Origin: Pseudomonadota bacterium
GTDB lineage: Bacteria > Pseudomonadota > Gammaproteobacteria > CALCKW01
Assembly: GCA_039196715.1 (NCBI GenBank)
Contig: JBCCUP010000007.1
Location: 1 to 64,000, forward strand
Direction: 5' to 3'
Length of the DNA stretch: 64,000 bases
A program made the position numbers and the translations under genes. The stretch's first letter is position 1. Every line of letters begins with the position of its first letter. Of the stretch, positions 25,621-35,049 are shown piece by piece. Below the pieces are notes generated by a model. The model was not told the DNA's origin, searched no databases, and saw only the letters and a list, made by a program, of their open reading frames with translations.

Positions 25621-26790
25621 TCAGTCGTATTCGCCGCGTACGAAGCGCATGGCCGTTTCAGCAAGCACGGCACTGCCAACCGGCAGCGCGTCTTCGTTGA
25701 CGTCGAATTCCGGATGGTGGTGGTAGCGGGTCACGCCGTCTGCGGTCTTCGTCCCGAGGATCATCATCGCGCCTCGGCTCGCCCGGGTCATGTAGGCGAA
25801 ATCCTCCGCGCCCATCATGAGCTTGCCCGTTTCGACACGGTTGGCGCCGAGCTCGTCGGTTGCCGCCCGGCGCAACCAGTCGACGACCGTCGGGTCGTTC
25901 CAGAGGCTCGGGTAGCCGCGCTCGATGCGAAGGTCGTAATCGCCACCGAGGGTTTTGGCCACCGACAAAGCCTGTTCGACTTCCGTCAGGAGCTGTTCGC
26001 GCACGTCGTCGTCGACGCTGCGCAAGGTGATGTCGAGTTCAATTGCGTCGGGTATCACGTTGGACGCACTGCCGCCCGCCACGCGGCCGACCGTGACAAC
26101 CGCCGGGCGAGTGGGGTCGACCCACCGCGAGACGATGCCGTGCAGCGCCGTGAGCACCGGCGCGAGCAGGAAGACCGGATCGCGCGCGTAGTGAGGTGCG
26201 GCGCCGTGACCGCCGGTGCCGCGGACGGTCGCGTACGCCGTATCGACGTTGGCGAGCATGAAGCCTTCGGTCAATGACACCGTGCCGGCATCGAGCGTGC
26301 TGTCCACGTGCAAGGCGATGACCGCATCGAGGTCGTCGACTGCACCGTCTTCGATCATGCGCGGTGCCCCGCTCACGCCGTCGTCGTCGGCGGCCTCTTC
26401 AGAGGGCTGGAAAAGGAGACGAATTTCACCGGGGACGGTTTTTTCTGCCAACAGCTCGGCGACGCCGAGCAGCATGGCGGTGTGGGCATCGTGCCCGCAC
26501 GCGTGCATTTTGCCGTCCACCTGGGAACGGTACGGTGTGTCGCGCGCCTCCAGAATCGGCAGCGCGTCCATGTCCGCGCGAATGCCGATGCGCGGCCCGT
26601 TGCCGCGGCCGATGCGGGCGACGATGCCGGTGCGTCCAACGCCGGTCTGGTGCTCGATGCCGAGTGCCGTGAGCCGTTCGGAGACAAGCGCCGCCGTCTT
26701 GTGCTCCTGAAAGCTCAGTTCCGGCTGTTGGTGGATTTGCCGGCGAAGGGCTGTGAGCTGGTCGCCGATGGCGCGCGCTTCTTCAAGCAT
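25621..26790 (-). CDS. M20 family amidohydrolase (hippurate hydrolase/IAA-amino-acid hydrolase type)
   Basis: A 389-residue zinc-dependent amidohydrolase. GIRADMDALPILE and MHACGHDAHTAML are the classic metal-binding motifs; FQPSEEAADDDG carries the catalytic glutamate; the dimerisation lid lies around residues 185-295. The family hydrolyses N-acyl amino acids. The C-terminal HHHPEFDVNEDALPVG is also typical. Start ATG at 26790. The downstream partner on this strand is not evident; the DUF4344-like gene ends 39 bases before its start. Confidence 0.9.
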   Translation of the reverse strand: MLEEARAIGDQLTALRRQIHQQPELSFQEHKTAALVSERLTALGIEHQTGVGRTGIVARIGRGNGPRIGIRADMDALPILEARDTPYRSQVDGKMHACGHDAHTAMLLGVAELLAEKTVPGEIRLLFQPSEEAADDDGVSGAPRMIEDGAVDDLDAVIALHVDSTLDAGTVSLTEGFMLANVDTAYATVRGTGGHGAAPHYARDPVFLLAPVLTALHGIVSRWVDPTRPAVVTVGRVAGGSASNVIPDAIELDITLRSVDDDVREQLLTEVEQALSVAKTLGGDYDLRIERGYPSLWNDPTVVDWLRRAATDELGANRVETGKLMMGAEDFAYMTRASRGAMMILGTKTADGVTRYHHHPEFDVNEDALPVGSAVLAETAMRFVRGEYD

Positions 26791-26829
26791 GGGTACCGTG
26801 CCTCGAGTCGGGAGTGGGAAGGTGTGCGT

Positions 26830-27552
26830 TCAGTCTGAACGGTACTGCGCATCCAGTGCTTGCCAGGCTTCGACACAGCCTTGTGCTGCGTCCGGGGCCT
26901 CGGTCAGCCCCGGGTACAGGTTGGCAAAGTGCGCTATGTTGCTGCCGAACACCAGGCAGTTGAGTTGTTTCTCGCGTGTGCGAAACAACGCGTGCCGGTG
27001 CCAGTAGTCGCTCAAAGGGCCGTCCAGCTTTTGCGAGGCCCGGCCGAACGCGTGCACGTTCTCGAGCCACTGCTCGCCGCCGTTCGGGAACGACGTGACC
27101 ATCAACCAGGTGGAGAACGCCTCGGCGATGTCGTCGTTGTCGACATCGTAATCCCCGGTGATGGCGTGGCCCAGCAGGTGATACAGGGTGTACTCGACAA
27201 CGTCGAAGCCGCGCTTCAGGGCATCGGAGCGCTCTACTTCGAATTCGGCTTGCGCTCTGACAGCGGCGGCCAGGTAGTCTGCGGGCAACTCGATCGACCG
27301 CGCCTCGACATCGTAGCGGGGCAGGCCGTCGCCGCCGACCCGAATGCGGAGAGCCTCCGGCCACGCGGCTGGCGTGTCGGTTGCCGAGGCGGCGTCCTGC
27401 ACGATGCCGCTCTGCTTCAGCGCGTCGAGCAGCAGCGTGTGTTCGGCGTCGTCGGGCGGCAACCAGATCACCGGCACGGCGGCCAGTGCACTGGCGATCG
27501 GAAGGGCGAGGGCGAGCAGCAGGGTGGTCAGGTATCGGGCCGGTCGTGTCAT
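26830..27552 (-). CDS. DUF4344-like secreted protein with degenerate zinc motif
   Basis: A 240-residue protein with a cleavable signal peptide (about residues 1-25). It resembles the DUF4344 putative metallopeptidase family: a helix LYHLLGHAITGDYDVDNDD, where active members have HExxH, followed by a helix EAFSTWLMVTSF. Here the motif reads H125-L-L-G-H129, so the catalytic glutamate is replaced by leucine. The protein is therefore probably not an active peptidase. An in-frame ATG 30 bases upstream is possible but would push the signal peptide inward. Function unknown. Confidence 0.6.
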   Translation of the reverse strand: MTRPARYLTTLLLALALPIASALAAVPVIWLPPDDAEHTLLLDALKQSGIVQDAASATDTPAAWPEALRIRVGGDGLPRYDVEARSIELPADYLAAAVRAQAEFEVERSDALKRGFDVVEYTLYHLLGHAITGDYDVDNDDIAEAFSTWLMVTSFPNGGEQWLENVHAFGRASQKLDGPLSDYWHRHALFRTREKQLNCLVFGSNIAHFANLYPGLTEAPDAAQGCVEAWQALDAQYRSD

Positions 27553-27717
27553 GGGCGCAGCGAGTGGACGGGTTTGTCCCATGGTAACAACCGGCCCGCG
27601 CCGCGGCGACACCGCGGGCCTGCGCCGGTGCGGACACGCCCGTGGGGCCGCAGCACAACGCCCGGTTGGGGCTATTATGTTGGAGAGTAGCCAATCACCG
27701 TGCCCGGGGAAACGCGC

Positions 27718-29106
27718 GTGTCCCACATCGACCCAGTTCTGGACCACATCGATGCCGAGTTGCCTGTGGCGCTCGAGCGACTCAAGGCGCTGCTGCGGAT
27801 CAAGAGCATCTCGACCGACTCGGCCTTTCGGGACGACTGCCGTGCTGCGGCCGACTGGTTGGTGGCGTCGCTCAACGAGATGGGTTTCGAGGCGAGTCGC
27901 CGCGACACGCCCGGGCACCCGATGGTCGTCGCGCACCGGCATGGCGCCAACGAGAACGTGCCGCACCTCCTGTTCTACGGCCACTACGATGTGCAACCTG
28001 TCGACCCGCTCGACCTGTGGCACTCGGACCCCTTCGATCCACAGATCGAGCAGACCGCCGGCGGCAGTGTGATTCGGGCGCGTGGCGCTGCGGACGACAA
28101 AGGGCAGTTGATGACCTTTGTCGAAGCCTGTCGGGCCTACCTCGCGGTGCACGGCGAACTGCCGGTGCGACTGACCGTGTTCTTCGAGGGTGAGGAGGAG
28201 AGCGGCTCGCCGTCCCTGGTGCCGTTTCTCGAGGCCAACAAGGACGAACTCACGGCCGACCTCGCGTTGGTGTGCGACACCGGCATGTGGGACGCGGACA
28301 CACCCGCGGTGACAACCATGTTGCGTGGCATGGTCAGCGCCGAGATCACCGTGAACGCCGCGGACATCGACCTGCACTCTGGCATGTTCGGCGGCCCCGC
28401 GGCGAACCCCATCAAGCTCCTCAGCAAAGCGATTGCGGCGTTGCACGACGACACGGGGCGCGTCACCTTGCCAGGGTTCTACGACGGCGTGGCCGACATC
28501 GACCCCGACATCGCGGCTCAGTGGCGGGCCTTGAACCACGACGAAGCCGCCTTCCTTGGCGCAGTGGGCCTCGCTGAGCCGGCCGGCGAGCGCGGTTACT
28601 CGGCACTCGAGCAGATCTGGGCGCGGCCCACGCTCGAGGTGAACGGGATCTGGGGCGGCTACACAGGTGAGGGCTTCAAGACCGTGCTGCCGGCGCAAGC
28701 GCACGCCAAGGTCAGCTGCCGGCTGGTCGGTCTTCAGGATCCAGCGAAGATCGCCGAAGCGTTGTCGGCACACTTTCGCGCGGCGGTGCCTGGCGATTGC
28801 TCGGTCGATATCGTGCGCCACTCGGGCGCGGGCGCCACCGTCATGCCGGTCACCTCGGACGCGTTCACCCGTGCTCGCGACGCCCTGACAGCCGAGTGGC
28901 CGAACCCGGCGGTGTTCGCCGGCTGTGGTGGGTCTATCCCGGTGGTCGGCCACTTTCGCAGCGTGCTCGGCATGGACAGTCTGTTGACCGGATTCGGGCT
29001 GGACGACGATGCCATCCACTCGCCCAACGAGAAATACAGCGTCACCAGTTTCCACAAGGGCGCCCGCAGTTGGGCGCGCATCCTGTGTGCACTCGCGCCC
29101 GACTGA
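27718..29106 (+). CDS. M20 family dipeptidase (CNDP-like)
   Basis: A 462-residue di-zinc peptidase. The motifs YGHYDVQPVDPLDLW, RGAADDKGQLM and FFEGEEESGSPSL are those of the carnosinase/DapE-like dipeptidase branch (ArgE/DapE/CPG2 superfamily). It likely cleaves dipeptides or related amides in the cytoplasm. I use the GTG at 27718 (MSHIDPVL) with GGGGA six bases upstream; GTG 27700 is the alternative. Confidence 0.9.
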   Translation: MSHIDPVLDHIDAELPVALERLKALLRIKSISTDSAFRDDCRAAADWLVASLNEMGFEASRRDTPGHPMVVAHRHGANENVPHLLFYGHYDVQPVDPLDLWHSDPFDPQIEQTAGGSVIRARGAADDKGQLMTFVEACRAYLAVHGELPVRLTVFFEGEEESGSPSLVPFLEANKDELTADLALVCDTGMWDADTPAVTTMLRGMVSAEITVNAADIDLHSGMFGGPAANPIKLLSKAIAALHDDTGRVTLPGFYDGVADIDPDIAAQWRALNHDEAAFLGAVGLAEPAGERGYSALEQIWARPTLEVNGIWGGYTGEGFKTVLPAQAHAKVSCRLVGLQDPAKIAEALSAHFRAAVPGDCSVDIVRHSGAGATVMPVTSDAFTRARDALTAEWPNPAVFAGCGGSIPVVGHFRSVLGMDSLLTGFGLDDDAIHSPNEKYSVTSFHKGARSWARILCALAPD

Positions 29107-29128
29107 CCGGCTAGCGTGGGCCGCGGTG

Positions 29129-30079
29129 ATGGAGCACCGGTGGTTGCTGGCAGGTGTCATGTGGGTGACCGCAGTCGGGTTGTCGTGGGCTGAGCCGGGG
29201 AGTTGTCTGCCCGGCAAGGGCTGCCGAGACGAGCCCAACTGGCTCGACCGCAGCCACTCCGCGCTCAGCGACCGAACGGAGCGCCTGGCGGTTTCACTCG
29301 ACCGCTTCTTCGGCCTGGATGACAGCGCAGAGGAGGCGGCGCGCAGCTTCGTGCGCCTGCGCGGCAGTGTGGGCTACGACCACCTCGACGGCGGCGACGC
29401 GAAGCTGTCGGTGAAGGGGCAGTGGCACCTGCCGCGCACCGACGAACGCATCGGCCTGGTGTTCTCGGATGGCGAGGAGGGCGATGAGCTCGACGCCCGC
29501 ACCGACACCGACCGTGCTGTCGGTCTGCAGTTCGAGCAACGTCGCGACCGGCGCCTCGGCCGGTTCGGTCTGCGTTTGACCCTGCGCTCGCGCGCCAAGC
29601 TGCGCACCGAGCTCCGTTACCGCATCAGCTCCCTGCCAGCACCCAACGCGGTGCGCCTCGGTGGTCTGGCCTCGCTGTGGTGGCAGGACGGGCGGGGCGT
29701 GGGCGTCACCTTCGGTGGCACGGTGGAGAAGTCGCTCAACAGCCGAAATCTGGTGCGCTACAGTGCCCGCGTCGAACGCGCCGAAGATTTCGAGGGCGTG
29801 CAATGGGAGCAGACGGTCGCGCTGAGCTCGCAACTGTCGCTGCGCGACGCCTCTGTCGCCTTCCTGCGGTTCACCGGCGAAACCGAACCCGTGGCGTTTA
29901 CGCGCTCGGTCGCGCTCGGCCTGCTCTACCGCCGGCAGGTGTTCAGGCAGTGGATGTTCATGGAGATCGAACCGGTGTTCGACTGGCGCCGCCCGGACCA
30001 CGATGAGCCCCGGGAGTTGGCCCCGAGTATCGTGCTTCGCATCGAGTGGCAGCTCGGCGACCCACCGGTGCTCTGGTAG
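29129..30079 (+). CDS. Exported beta-rich protein, outer-membrane-like, unknown
   Basis: A 316-residue protein with a signal peptide (hydrophobic residues about 5-21, likely cleavage after SWA). From about residue 70 the sequence alternates hydrophobic and polar residues in paired strands rich in Arg, Asp and aromatic residues, ending LAPSIVLRIEWQLGDPP. This is the look of a small outer-membrane beta-barrel. No family was recognised. Convergent with the H-NS gene, 29 bases apart. Confidence 0.6.
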   Translation: MEHRWLLAGVMWVTAVGLSWAEPGSCLPGKGCRDEPNWLDRSHSALSDRTERLAVSLDRFFGLDDSAEEAARSFVRLRGSVGYDHLDGGDAKLSVKGQWHLPRTDERIGLVFSDGEEGDELDARTDTDRAVGLQFEQRRDRRLGRFGLRLTLRSRAKLRTELRYRISSLPAPNAVRLGGLASLWWQDGRGVGVTFGGTVEKSLNSRNLVRYSARVERAEDFEGVQWEQTVALSSQLSLRDASVAFLRFTGETEPVAFTRSVALGLLYRRQVFRQWMFMEIEPVFDWRRPDHDEPRELAPSIVLRIEWQLGDPPVLW

Positions 30080-30108
30080 GTCGACCCCGCGTCGCCTGGG
30101 CGAGGCCG

Positions 30109-30477
30109 TCAGGCTTTCTTGATCGCGATCTTTTCGATCTTGCCGCCGGCCTTGAGATAGGCCTCCACCCACTTCGGCTTGCGCCCGCGTCCGGTCCAGG
30201 TTTCGTCGGCGTTTTTCGGGTTGCGGTATTTCGGCGCCACCTTGGCGCGTGTGGCGGTTTTCTTCGTGGCGGCCTTGCGGCCGCGTTTGGGTTTCGCCGC
30301 GCCGCCGACCACGTCGCTGAAGTCGATGCCCTGGGCTTTCGCCATAGCTTGCAATTTGGCGACCGCCTTGGCGCGCTTCTTGTCGTCCTTGGCGCGCTTG
30401 GTCAACTGTGCATCGATGTCCTTGAGGTAGGCCTCGAGGACGTCTGTCGAGAGTTTGCTGAAATTCGGTTTTCTCAT
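30109..30477 (-). CDS. H-NS family histone-like nucleoid-structuring protein
   Basis: A 122-residue DNA-binding protein. The N-terminal half (about 1-55) is a charged oligomerisation helix; a lysine-rich linker with KPKRGRKAATKKTATRAK follows; the C-terminal domain has YRNPKNADETWTGRGRKPKW, the diagnostic H-NS DNA-binding core whose GRGRKP loop inserts in the minor groove of AT-rich DNA. In this GC-rich genome it may silence foreign or AT-rich genes. The KRGRK linker could add minor-groove contacts. ATG at 30477. Confidence 0.92.
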   Translation of the reverse strand: MRKPNFSKLSTDVLEAYLKDIDAQLTKRAKDDKKRAKAVAKLQAMAKAQGIDFSDVVGGAAKPKRGRKAATKKTATRAKVAPKYRNPKNADETWTGRGRKPKWVEAYLKAGGKIEKIAIKKA

Positions 30478-30548
30478 GAAAAGCACCTGGCAGAGGGTGT
30501 CGCATCGGGACGGGAGTACCCGGCCTGGCACCGGGTTTCACCGCGTGA

Positions 30549-30568
30549 ATTGTATCGCAAGCGATGCA
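30549..30568 (-). promoter_or_regulatory. Promoter and inverted repeat upstream of the H-NS gene
   Basis: A near-perfect 18-base inverted repeat, TGTATCGC-AA-GCGATGCA (30551-30568), overlaps a -10 hexamer TACAAT on the minus strand (30554-30549), about 70 bases before the H-NS start. Placement suggests an operator acting on this promoter. Confidence 0.45.
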
Positions 30569-30760
30569 CACTGTGGTCGGGTGCGTCGCCAGGGTGCGGT
30601 CTGTGCCTGCGGGCACCTGCGGTGGTTTCGCCGCCGGTTTGCCCGCGTCGATCCGCGCCGTTGGCAGCCGTGTTCGGCCGCCCGGCGTTTCGGTGCAGTT
30701 CAGGGCGAGGGTTGGTAGGATTGCGGCCCGAGACCTTCCCCACGGCGCCGGAGACGAGAG

Positions 30761-32392
30761 ATGACAATCGGAATGATGCAGGACCACCCGCTGATCGTGT
30801 CGTCCATCCTGGATTTCGCCGAGCGGTGGTACCCCGATGTCGAGATCGTGTCCCGCACGGTCGCAGGCGACATGCACCGCTACACCTACCGTGACGCCGC
30901 GCGTCGATCCCGCACGCTCGCCAACGCGCTCGCGGCACTGGGCATCGGGTCCGGCGACAAGGTCGGCACATTGGCTTGGAACGGCTACCGGCACCTCGAG
31001 TGCTACTACGCGATCGCAGGCATGGGCGCCGTTCTGCACACGGTGAACCCGCGCCTGTTCCCCGAGCAGGTGGTGTACATCGTCAACCACGGCGAGGACA
31101 AGGCGCTGTTCCTCGACACGAGCTTTCTGCCGCTGGTCGAGTCGATCCGCGATCAACTCACCACGGTGGAGCACATCGTGCTGATGTGCACGCGTGCGGA
31201 GATGCCGGACACCGTGCTCGATGGCGTGCTCTGCTACGAGGACCTGCTCGACGCAGCCGACGACGACTTCGCCTGGCCGGACCTTGACGAACGCACCGCC
31301 TCGGCCCTGTGTTACACCTCGGGCACGACGGGCAACCCCAAGGGGGTGTTGTATTCGCACCGGTCGATGGTGCTGCACGCGCTGGCCGAGGTGTCGCCAA
31401 ACTCCATCGGCTTCGGCGCGACCGACACCGCGCTGATCGTGGTGCCGCAGTTCCACGTGTTTGCCTGGGGTACCACCTTCGCGGCGCTCATGAGCGGCAC
31501 CAAGATCGTCTACCCCGGGCCACACATGGATGGCGAGTCGGTCACCCGTCTGCTCAACGACGAGGCCTGCACGGTGTCGTTGGCTGTGCCGACGATCTGG
31601 ATGATGCTGATGGCTGCGCTCAAGGCGTCCGGCGAGAAACTGCCGCACCTCCAGCGCGTGGTCATCGGCGGCTCCGCGTGTCCGGAAGCGATGATTCGCA
31701 CCTTCGAAGACGACTACGGCGTGACTGTGCTGCACGCCTGGGGCATGACCGAAACCGGGCCGCTCGGCAGCCTCTGCCATCTCGAGCCCAAGCACGGCGA
31801 ACTCGACGCAACAGCGCAAATGGCCATTCGGTGCAAGCAGGGCAAACCTGTCTACGGCATCGACCTGCGCATCGTCGACGAGTCCGGCGCGCCACTGCCG
31901 CACGACGGTGAGGCCTTCGGTCAACTGCAGGTGCGGGGCCACTGGGTCACGTCGGGCTACTACATGCGCGACGACGACGATTCGGTGACCGCAGACGGGT
32001 GGTTCAACACGGGCGACGTTGCAACCATCGACCCGGACGGCTACATGCAGATCACCGACCGCACCAAGGACGTGATCAAATCCGGTGGCGAATGGATCAG
32101 CTCGATTGATCTCGAGAACATTGCGGTCGGGCACGCCGGCATCGCCGAGGCTGCGGTGATTGCCGTGCCCCACCCGAAATGGGACGAGCGCCCCCTCGTT
32201 GTCGCGGTGCGCAAACCCGGCGTCGAGGTCAGCCGTGACGAGTTGCTCGCGCACATCGGTGGCGCTGTCGCGCGCTGGCAGATTCCGGACGACGTGGTGT
32301 TCGTCGACGCCTTGCCCCACGGTGCCACGGGCAAGCTGAACAAACTCGCCCTGCGTGAGCAGTTCCAGTCCTACACCTTGCCTACTGCGTAG
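30761..32392 (+). CDS. Acyl-CoA synthetase, DmdB/medium-chain fatty acid-CoA ligase-like
   Basis: A 543-residue AMP-forming ligase. The P-loop [18 protein letters not shown], the adenylate motif [11 protein letters not shown], the hinge [20 protein letters not shown] and the catalytic lysine near the end ([12 protein letters not shown]) are all intact. Length and motifs fit the DmdB-like branch, which activates 3-methylmercaptopropionate or medium-chain acids. It acts in the cytoplasm; its acyl-CoA product could feed the DmdC-like dehydrogenase at 22.1 kb. The ATG follows GAGACGAGAG. The gene is not clustered with other fatty-acid genes. Confidence 0.85.
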   Translation: MTIGMMQDHPLIVSSILDFAERWYPDVEIVSRTVAGDMHRYTYRDAARRSRTLANALAALGIGSGDKVGTLAWNGYRHLECYYAIAGMGAVLHTVNPRLFPEQVVYIVNHGEDKALFLDTSFLPLVESIRDQLTTVEHIVLMCTRAEMPDTVLDGVLCYEDLLDAADDDFAWPDLDERTASALCYTSGTTGNPKGVLYSHRSMVLHALAEVSPNSIGFGATDTALIVVPQFHVFAWGTTFAALMSGTKIVYPGPHMDGESVTRLLNDEACTVSLAVPTIWMMLMAALKASGEKLPHLQRVVIGGSACPEAMIRTFEDDYGVTVLHAWGMTETGPLGSLCHLEPKHGELDATAQMAIRCKQGKPVYGIDLRIVDESGAPLPHDGEAFGQLQVRGHWVTSGYYMRDDDDSVTADGWFNTGDVATIDPDGYMQITDRTKDVIKSGGEWISSIDLENIAVGHAGIAEAAVIAVPHPKWDERPLVVAVRKPGVEVSRDELLAHIGGAVARWQIPDDVVFVDALPHGATGKLNKLALREQFQSYTLPTA

Positions 32393-32413
32393 TGGCAGCG
32401 GGGCTGATGAGCC

Positions 32414-33706
32414 TCAGCGGCCGCGGCGCGCCCGGTCCCAGACATCGCGCACGCGAAACCACGCGTCCGCAGCCGGCATGAACCAGGGCGACCCGCGGTG
32501 CCAGGGCCGGCCGGCGAAGCGCGTGTGTGAAAACGCCGTGTCACCGTCGGGGTCGCCGAGGATTTGCAAGGCGGCCTTGTGCCCGAGGTAGGGCGCCATG
32601 GTGTTGCCGTTCCCCGAGTAGCCCATCGCGAGGTGCAGGCCGTTCTCCTGCCCGACGTGCGGCAGCTGCGCGAAACTGAAGCCGGTGAAACCGCGCCAGC
32701 TGTGGGTCAGCGGGGTGTTCGCCAGTTCCGGGAACACGTCCGCGATCAGGCGGCTCAACTGCGATTGCGCGAGGGCCTCGGAGACCGGGAACAGCGCCGC
32801 CCGACCGCCGAACACGAGCCGTTGACCGTCGGGTGATGGTCGAAAATAGCAGTGCCGGACGCGCGACTCGACGTACACCCGCTGCGCCGGCATCAGCGCA
32901 CGCACACGGTTCTCGCCGAGCACGTCCGTCGCGACGATGAAGCTCGGCACCGGCACGATTCGGCGGCGCAGGTCGGGGGTGGCGGGCCCGGTGTAGCCGT
33001 TTGTTGCGATCAACACGGCACCGCACGTCACCGTACCTCGGGCGGTGTGCACACGGTTGACGGGGCCGGTTGCGATGCCCTGAACCTCGGTGTCACCGAC
33101 GATGGTCGCGCCGGCGCGGCGTGCCGCCTCGAGCAGGGCGCGCGTGTACTTCGCCGGGTTGATGGCGCCGTGGGTCGGGAAGACCGTGCCGCCGCTGTAC
33201 AGCTCCGAGCCGATTTCGGTGTGTTGCTGGTCACGCGGCACCGTGTAGGCCGCCAGTGGGATGCGTTTGCGCAGCGCGTCGAGGTCGCGTGCGCCTCGGT
33301 CGTACTCTGCGGCCGTCCAGTTGCCGCGAAATCGACCGCAGGCGACCCAGTCGCAGTTGATGTCCTCCGATTCGATCAACCGGGTGAAGAAATCCATGGA
33401 GTCGATGTGGGCTTCGTGCAGCAGCCGCGTGGCAAGGTCACGCCCGTACTGCGCGTCGAGTTCTGACGGGTGCAGGCGGTGACCGCCGCCCACCTGCCCA
33501 CCGTTGCGCGAACTCGCGCCGATTCCCGGTGCACCGCGGTCGAGCACCAGCACCGACCGTCCGGCGCGGGCCAGCGTTCGGGCGGCACTCAGTCCCGTGA
33601 GGCCGGCGCCGACAACGACGACATCCGCCTCGTCGGGCACGGCCGGTTGATCGGGCGGGGTGGTGGGGGTGCCGGCGTCCTCCCACCAGAGCGGGGTGTG
33701 CTGCAT
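32414..33706 (-). CDS. FAD-dependent oxidoreductase (DAO family, gamma-glutamylputrescine oxidase-like)
   Basis: A 430-residue flavoenzyme. The dinucleotide-binding motif VVVVGAGLTGLSAARTLARAG sits in the N-terminal part (about 28-50), preceded by a YxLW-like leader (HTPLWWEDAG) typical of PuuB/OrdL relatives. SSRNGGQVGGG and GYSGNGNTMAPYLG are further family marks. Such enzymes oxidise amines like gamma-glutamylputrescine or other secondary amines. Neighbours do not settle the substrate. Convergent with the CoA ligase gene, 21 bases apart. Confidence 0.88.
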   Translation of the reverse strand: MQHTPLWWEDAGTPTTPPDQPAVPDEADVVVVGAGLTGLSAARTLARAGRSVLVLDRGAPGIGASSRNGGQVGGGHRLHPSELDAQYGRDLATRLLHEAHIDSMDFFTRLIESEDINCDWVACGRFRGNWTAAEYDRGARDLDALRKRIPLAAYTVPRDQQHTEIGSELYSGGTVFPTHGAINPAKYTRALLEAARRAGATIVGDTEVQGIATGPVNRVHTARGTVTCGAVLIATNGYTGPATPDLRRRIVPVPSFIVATDVLGENRVRALMPAQRVYVESRVRHCYFRPSPDGQRLVFGGRAALFPVSEALAQSQLSRLIADVFPELANTPLTHSWRGFTGFSFAQLPHVGQENGLHLAMGYSGNGNTMAPYLGHKAALQILGDPDGDTAFSHTRFAGRPWHRGSPWFMPAADAWFRVRDVWDRARRGR

Positions 33707-33837
33707 GGCCGTGTTCGTGCTCGTGCGCGTGGCGACGCGGACACTCTAGCCGAGATGCGGTGTGCGTGCCGGCGCGTTGTGACCGGACCCCTGCTGTGTG
33801 ACCATGCGGTCCGTCAGCTCCACCGCGGTGCCCGTCC

Positions 33838-34929
33838 ATGCACGATCCCTTCAACCCGCCGTCTCGATCGCATCAGCACGGTGACTTCTCGCGCATGGAG
33901 ACCCGCCTCGCACACCGCAACCACGGTTTGTTGCTCGAGCTGCTCGCGCACGACGTGACGCCGGTGGGTGCGCACTACTTGCTGACCCACTTCGACGTGC
34001 CCTATGTTGCCTCGGCTGACGACTGGCGACTGCACATCGAGGGCCTGGTGTCGCGTCCGGCGGCCTTCGACCTCGCCGCACTGCAGGCGCGACCGTACTG
34101 CGAGGAGGTGGTTACCCTCGAGTGTGCGGGCAACGGCCGCGCGCACATCGAACCTCGCTGGCAAAGCCAACCCTGGCACGATGAGGCCGTGGGCACGGGC
34201 CGCTGGGGGGGCACCCTGCTCGCGCCGATGCTCGACGAGCTCGGCCTGCACGACAGTGTGCAGGAGGTGGTTTTCGAGGGCGTCGACTGGGGTGTCGACG
34301 GGGGTGTGGAGCACGTGTTTGCGCGAAGCCTCACGCCCGCACAGATTCGCGACAGCCAGGCGATGCTCGCCTGGCAGATGAACGGGCAGCCACTGCTGCC
34401 ACAACACGGTTTTCCGCTGCGCCTGGTGGTGCCGGGCTGGTACGGCATGGCCTCGGTCAAGTGGTTGAGCCGCATCCGCTGCATCGATTCGGGTTTCGAG
34501 GGCTACCAACAACGCCAGACCTACCGATACCGACACGCCGCCGGCGACCCCGGCGAACCGGTTCAGATGTTACGGGTGCGCTCGCTCATGGTGCCGCCGG
34601 GTCGACCGGACTGGTACAGCCGCGAACGCGTGGCACGGGCCGGCGAGCACCGGCTTCAAGGACGTGCGTGGTCCGGAGCGGGTGTGCCCATTGAACGGGT
34701 TGAAGTGGCGGTCGACGGTGTTTGGCAGGATGCGGAAATCGGCAAACCGGTCGGCCGCTTTGCCTGGTCAGGCTGGCACGCGCACTGGCGGGCCGTGCCC
34801 GGGCAGACCACGCTCGTGTGCCGGGCCACCGATGCCGAAGGCCGGTGCCAGCCGCTCGAGCCGGTCTGGGACGCGGCCGGTTTCGGCAATAACGCCTGCC
34901 AACGGGTGTCGGTCTGGGTGCGCGAGTGA
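33838..34929 (+). CDS. Sulfite oxidase-fold molybdopterin-dependent oxidoreductase
   Basis: A 363-residue protein with the sulfite oxidase catalytic fold (residues about 45-225; VVTLECAGNGRA with the molybdenum-ligating Cys96, VVPGWYGMASVKWL) and a C-terminal Mo-co dimerisation (Ig-like) domain (about 240-360). No Tat or Sec signal is visible at the N-terminus, so it may be cytoplasmic, unlike SorA or MsrP. The electron acceptor is not encoded nearby. Substrate uncertain: sulfite or a related sulfur compound is likely. Confidence 0.85.
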   Translation: MHDPFNPPSRSHQHGDFSRMETRLAHRNHGLLLELLAHDVTPVGAHYLLTHFDVPYVASADDWRLHIEGLVSRPAAFDLAALQARPYCEEVVTLECAGNGRAHIEPRWQSQPWHDEAVGTGRWGGTLLAPMLDELGLHDSVQEVVFEGVDWGVDGGVEHVFARSLTPAQIRDSQAMLAWQMNGQPLLPQHGFPLRLVVPGWYGMASVKWLSRIRCIDSGFEGYQQRQTYRYRHAAGDPGEPVQMLRVRSLMVPPGRPDWYSRERVARAGEHRLQGRAWSGAGVPIERVEVAVDGVWQDAEIGKPVGRFAWSGWHAHWRAVPGQTTLVCRATDAEGRCQPLEPVWDAAGFGNNACQRVSVWVRE

Positions 34930-35049
34930 CCGGACTGCGGCACACCCCACGGTTTTTTTGAGGTTTGTGCCACGCTTGGCATAAAAGGCCGATAATCCTG
35001 TTTATACTCTCTGGCACCTTGAGTCTGTCGGCGCGCGCCGGCGTTTGTC

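Noticed and set aside
29294-32320. A 1008-codon open frame on the minus strand
   Set aside because: It lies antisense to an exported-protein gene, spans the H-NS gene in another frame and runs antisense to the CoA ligase. Its product is Arg/His/Val-rich without domains, as expected from the complement of GC-rich genes.
34976-35008. Sigma-28 or sigma-70 promoter before the YcaD-like MFS gene
   Set aside because: A perfect GCCGATAA (34988-34995) is present, but no TAAA lies 15 bases upstream. TTGGCA and TATACT are 21 bases apart, too far for sigma-70.
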